From the NCBI GenBank assembly GCA_027049085.1, contig JALTVH010000147.1, forward strand, positions 1 to 17,006: 17,006 bases of DNA, in the 5' to 3' direction. The notes under the pieces were generated by a model that was given only the letters and a program-made list of their open reading frames with translations, was not told the origin of the DNA and searched no databases. Source of the DNA: Aquificaceae bacterium (lineage in GTDB: Bacteria; Aquificota; Aquificia; Aquificales; Aquificaceae). The position numbers were made by a program, and so were the translations under genes. Shown piece by piece: positions 14,758 through 17,006 of this stretch. Numbering within the stretch: position 1 is the first letter of the stretch; the number at the start of each line of letters is the position of its first letter.

Positions 14758-14882
14758 TGGTATAAAACCCTCAGGGGTATATTAAGATTATATCCGAGTT
14801 ATCAGTATGGGCAAAAGGGTCACTGGTATTGGTGCTGAGGAACTAAAAGGTCAAAAGGAAGATATCAGAATGGTTTTTTTTC
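14758..14882 (+). other. Longest intergenic stretch (125 bases), upstream of queA
   Basis: This gap between divergent permease and queA genes carries the permease promoter on the minus strand. On the plus strand I see no confident promoter; TTGGTA (14757-14762) with TATATT (14778-14783) has a short 15-base spacer. AAGGAAG at 14855-14861 is a good ribosome binding site for an ATG at 14870 that opens a 10-codon reading frame ending inside queA, and it is 21 bases from the queA ATG. A run of eight T (14874-14881) lies immediately before the queA start region. No hairpin precedes the run, so it is not a terminator. No tRNA or other RNA gene was recognised. Confidence 0.45.
14768..14814 (-). promoter_or_regulatory. 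Promoter and ribosome binding site of the ArsB/NhaD-type permease gene
   Basis: On the minus strand TTGCCC (14814-14809) is followed, 16 bases on, by a perfect TATAAT (14792-14787). Transcription would start near 14780, giving a leader of about 22 bases with Shine-Dalgarno GAGGG (14772-14768) ten bases before the ATG at 14757. This is the best -35/-10 pair recognised in the window. Confidence 0.5.
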
Positions 14883-15887
14883 ATGAAGACTTCTACCTTT
14901 GACTATGATCTTCCAGAAGATCTGATCGCCAGGTATCCTGCTGTTCCGCGACACAGCGCAAGGCTTATGGTAGTTAGCAGGAGAGATGGCACCATTGTGC
15001 ATGACACCTTCTGGAACCTCCCCGATTATCTGGAGGAGGGAGACCTCCTGGTCTTTAACAACACAAAGGTTCTTCCTGCAAGGCTTTACGGGCGGAAGAA
15101 GACCGGAGGAAAAGTTGAGATACTCCTCACAGACAGGATAAAAGGCAACCTCTGGAAGGCGTTTATAGGCGGGAAGAAGATTAGACCCGGGCTGAGAATA
15201 AATATAGAAAAGGGCTTTGAGGTTGAGGTGGTTGACCACATAAGCGAAGGTCTCTTCTTCGTACAGCTCATCGGCGACAATACGCTACGTCTACTTGACC
15301 GCTATGGAAAGATCCCGATCCCGCCATATTTAAAGCGTGAAGAGGAACCGATAGACAAGGAGTACTACCAGACTATCTTTGCAAGGGAAGAGGGTTCGGT
15401 TGCCTCTCCCACTGCCTCCCTCCACTTTTCTGAAGAGCTGATGGAAAGGGTCAGCAAGAAAGGAATAAGGCACACCTTCATAACACTCCACGTCTCTTAC
15501 GGAACCTTTAAGCCCATAACAGCGGAAAGCATTGAACAACACAGGGTGGATCCCGAATATGTAAAAGTCCCACAGGAAGCTATTTCAGCCATTAAGGAAA
15601 CCAAGGAAAGGGGGAAGAGAGTTGTATCCGTGGGGACCACGGTGGTTAGAGCGTTAGAGACAAAACCCTTTGAGCCTTTTGAAGGCTGGACGGACCTATA
15701 CATAATGCCGGGGTTTAAGTTCTCCGTTACAGATGCTATGATAACCAACTTTCACCTGCCGAGATCCTCCCTTCTTGTTCTTGTATGCGCCTTCGGAGGT
15801 AGGGACCTCATTATGAATGCCTACAGGACCGCTGTTGAATTGCGTTACAGATTTTACAGCTACGGCGACGGGATGCTTATCCTTTGA
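14883..15887 (+). CDS. queA: S-adenosylmethionine:tRNA ribosyltransferase-isomerase QueA
   Basis: QueA transfers and isomerises the ribosyl part of SAM onto preQ1 in tRNA to give epoxyqueuosine, near the end of queuosine synthesis. Its 334 residues span the normal family length, and homology starts at once (FDYDLPEDLIARYPAVPR, 6-23). Family blocks: DLLVFNNTKVLPARLYG at 54-70, GKVEILL at 76-82, GKIPIPPYLKR at 142-152, EGSVASPTASLHF at 170-182, HVSYGTFKPI at 203-212, and FHLPRSSLLVLVCAFGG near 290-306. The SPTASLHF block differs from the usual APTAGLHF. The start codon has no Shine-Dalgarno at normal distance and follows a T8 run. The gene is followed by efp after 13 bases. Confidence 0.95.
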   Translation: MKTSTFDYDLPEDLIARYPAVPRHSARLMVVSRRDGTIVHDTFWNLPDYLEEGDLLVFNNTKVLPARLYGRKKTGGKVEILLTDRIKGNLWKAFIGGKKIRPGLRINIEKGFEVEVVDHISEGLFFVQLIGDNTLRLLDRYGKIPIPPYLKREEEPIDKEYYQTIFAREEGSVASPTASLHFSEELMERVSKKGIRHTFITLHVSYGTFKPITAESIEQHRVDPEYVKVPQEAISAIKETKERGKRVVSVGTTVVRALETKPFEPFEGWTDLYIMPGFKFSVTDAMITNFHLPRSSLLVLVCAFGGRDLIMNAYRTAVELRYRFYSYGDGMLIL

Positions 15888-15893
15888 TAAAAT
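15888..15893 (+). promoter_or_regulatory. Candidate -10 of a leaderless efp transcript
   Basis: TAAAAT begins directly after the queA stop and ends seven bases before the efp ATG at 15901, so the first transcribed base could be the start codon itself. No Shine-Dalgarno exists between queA and efp. No -35 match was found in the 3' end of queA, and readthrough from queA is an equally good explanation. Confidence 0.3.
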
Positions 15894-15900
15894 ACTGACC

Positions 15901-16473
15901 ATGGCAGAAAAGATAGATATAAACAAAATTTCAAAGGACATCTTTATCCAGCACAAGGGTGAACCTTACAGAGTCCTTGATTATGACCATGTTAAACCGG
16001 GTAAAGGTCAGGCTTTCGTCCGCGTCAAGGCAAAGAACATGCTCACTGGAAACGTCATTGAAATAACCTTTAAGGCATCGGATGCTATTGAACTTGCTGA
16101 TTTTGAGCAGGTTTTCGGTGAGTACTCCTATTCCGATGGAGAAAGCCTCCACTTTATGAACAGCCAGACTTACGAAATGGTCTCAATACCGAGGTCCCAG
16201 ATAGAGGAAGAAGCAAAATTTTTGAAGGAAGGTTCCCAGGTCGTTATTTTCCTTTACAGGGGCCAGCCCGTTGGAATTGAACCACCCAAGCATGTTGAGC
16301 TAAGGGTCACAGAGACGGAGCCAGCCTTCAAAGGTGATACCGCAGCCGGAGGAACAAAACCTGCAGTACTTGAAACAGGTGCTGTTGTCCAGGTGCCCTT
16401 TTTTATAGAGGAGGGCGACGTCATCAGGGTTGATACAAGAACAGGAAACTATGTGGAGAGGGTCAAGGAATGA
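15901..16473 (+). CDS. efp: Translation elongation factor P
   Basis: EF-P binds ribosomes stalled at polyproline and helps peptide-bond formation. The 190 residues match the three-domain family: KOW-like domain I at about 1-67 with the tip loop KPGKGQAFVRVK (32-43), the OB domain with FMNSQTYEMVSI at 85-96, and the C-terminal signature LETGAVVQVPFFIEEGD, IRVDTRTGNYVER to residue 187. The tip residue is Lys35, the type that is beta-lysylated in E. coli; no epmA/epmB-like gene is present in this window. The ATG at 15901 gives the normal family length; upstream in-frame starts lie inside queA. It is coupled to accB by an ATGA overlap. Confidence 0.96.
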   Translation: MAEKIDINKISKDIFIQHKGEPYRVLDYDHVKPGKGQAFVRVKAKNMLTGNVIEITFKASDAIELADFEQVFGEYSYSDGESLHFMNSQTYEMVSIPRSQIEEEAKFLKEGSQVVIFLYRGQPVGIEPPKHVELRVTETEPAFKGDTAAGGTKPAVLETGAVVQVPFFIEEGDVIRVDTRTGNYVERVKE

Positions 16474-16928
16474 ATAAAAAACTTATTAAGAGCCTTGTGG
16501 AGCTTATTGAGGGAACAAACATCAAAAAGATTGAGGTCAGGGACGGCGACCAGATGATAGTTATTGAAACCCATTCTCCTTCCCCAGTAAGCCCAGCACC
16601 TTCAATTGGAAACTCCGCTGGCGAGGGGTTTAAGCACCAGGAGGTTCTGCCTCCTTCGGAAGACATAACCCAAGAAGAAAAGAAGTTCCATGTGATTAAA
16701 AGCCCTCTTGTCGGTACCTTTTACCGATCCCCTTCCCCAGGTGCACCGCCTTTTGTAGAGGTGGGTGACATGGTCTCCCAGGGTCAGGTTCTGTGCATCA
16801 TTGAAGCCCTTAAGGTCATGAACGAGATTGAGAGCGATGTTGACGGTAGAGTAGAAAAAATACTTGTTGAGAACGGAGAGACCGTTGAATACGGCCAGCC
16901 CCTGTTCTTGATTGACACTAATGTTTAA
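16470..16928 (+). CDS. accB: Biotin carboxyl carrier protein of acetyl-CoA carboxylase (AccB)
   Basis: AccB carries biotin between biotin carboxylase and carboxyltransferase in malonyl-CoA formation for fatty-acid synthesis. The 152 residues show an N-terminal helical/beta segment (1-35), a Pro/Ser-rich linker (36-70), and a C-terminal biotinyl domain (72-152) with the bacterial 'thumb' SPLVGTFYRSPSPGAPPF at 78-95. The biotin lysine is Lys115 in EALKVMNEIES, where the usual motif is EAMKMMN; both residues flanking the lysine differ from that form. The start overlaps the efp stop (ATGA), with GAGAGGG a few bases upstream. An efp-accB pairing is common in bacteria; here accC does not follow, since the next gene is on the other strand. 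Confidence 0.95.
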   Translation: MNKKLIKSLVELIEGTNIKKIEVRDGDQMIVIETHSPSPVSPAPSIGNSAGEGFKHQEVLPPSEDITQEEKKFHVIKSPLVGTFYRSPSPGAPPFVEVGDMVSQGQVLCIIEALKVMNEIESDVDGRVEKILVENGETVEYGQPLFLIDTNV

Positions 16929-17005
16929 CTGACCGTGTGTCTTATCAACACAATGCTCACAAGTACCATCAAAAAGCCGAGCAAAGAAAACAACGAAAAT
17001 CTGGT
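16925..17005 (-). CDS. C-terminal tip of a probable membrane protein (cut by window edge)
   Basis: Reading the minus strand from the right edge, one frame stays open for 26 codons and stops at TAA (16927-16925). Its product is a typical hydrophobic helix, FSLFSLLGFLMVLVSIVL, followed by a basic tail RHTVS. Its stop codon overlaps the accB stop, exactly as the other convergent genes in this window do. The evidence is thin because so little is visible, and the family cannot be named. Confidence 0.4.
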   Translation of the reverse strand, partial: TRFSLFSLLGFLMVLVSIVLIRHTVS

Positions 17006-17006
17006 T

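Noticed and set aside
14161..14838. Plus-strand open frame of 225 codons opposite the permease gene
   Set aside because: It is the antisense of the strongly conserved permease; its product is a Lys/Ser/Asn-rich string without domains, and it runs through the permease promoter.
14874..14881. T8 run as an intrinsic terminator
   Set aside because: No GC-rich hairpin precedes it; only a short GATATC palindrome is nearby, and it lies just before the queA start.
14807..14902. 31-codon plus-strand open frame upstream of queA
   Set aside because: No ribosome binding site at its first ATG and no resemblance to any peptide; only its inner start at 14870 has a good site, and that is reported as an observation rather than a gene.
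15817..15900. Longer EF-P starting inside queA
   Set aside because: EF-P homology and normal length begin at ATG 15901.
1..17006. tRNA, rRNA, CRISPR arrays, insertion sequences, integrases, long direct repeats
   Set aside because: Read through on both strands; none was recognised, and nearly all of the window is occupied by well-supported genes.

Overview
The window is a gene-dense piece of a bacterial chromosome with diderm (outer-membrane) features: a type II secretion GspC-like protein, a beta-barrel outer-membrane protein with a C-terminal Phe, and MurC. Proteins are rich in Lys/Glu/Arg, arginine codons are mostly AGG/AGA, and only about 290 of 17,006 bases fall outside genes. Together with a fumarate reductase/succinate dehydrogenase flavoprotein unlinked to its partner subunits and scattered housekeeping genes, this suggests a thermophilic, probably autotrophic member of the Aquificota (Aquificales). 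The lineage is inferred from general resemblance; no search was possible.

Layout, left to right. The 5' end of ligA (minus, cut by the window edge) diverges from rmuC. rmuC meets gspC tail to tail. gspC diverges from the sdhA/frdA-type flavoprotein gene with only 14 bases between start codons. A small two-helix membrane protein (minus) diverges from comF, which is followed by a 48-residue single-helix membrane protein and an aarF/ubiB-family kinase gene. aarF overlaps murC tail to tail by 54 bases. murC diverges from a three-gene operon of a TonB-receptor-like outer-membrane protein, a small secreted protein and a GGDEF-EAL cyclic-di-GMP enzyme; a CPA2 Na+/H+ antiporter gene follows 5 bases later. 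It converges on an ArsB/NhaD-type permease gene. The last block is queA, efp and accB, then the probable C-terminal tip of another minus-strand membrane protein.

Two features run through the window. First, every convergent gene pair overlaps at its stop codons and no intrinsic terminator was recognised. Second, several genes (gspC, sdhA, murC, the antiporter, efp) lack a Shine-Dalgarno sequence and instead have a -10-like hexamer about 6-10 bases before the start codon, as expected for leaderless or nearly leaderless mRNAs. Others (rmuC, the 91-residue protein, the 48-residue protein, the ArsB-like permease) have clear Shine-Dalgarno sequences.

The most interesting unit is the translationally coupled operon at 7896-12201. 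It places an outer-membrane barrel, a periplasmic protein and an inner-membrane GGDEF-EAL enzyme in one transcript. This resembles the layout of the YfiB/YfiR/YfiN system, but with a TonB-receptor-like barrel as the outer-membrane partner, and may be an outer-membrane-to-c-di-GMP signalling pathway. The rest is ordinary housekeeping: DNA ligation, recombination, competence, cell wall synthesis, queuosine, translation elongation at polyproline, fatty-acid synthesis and ion homeostasis.
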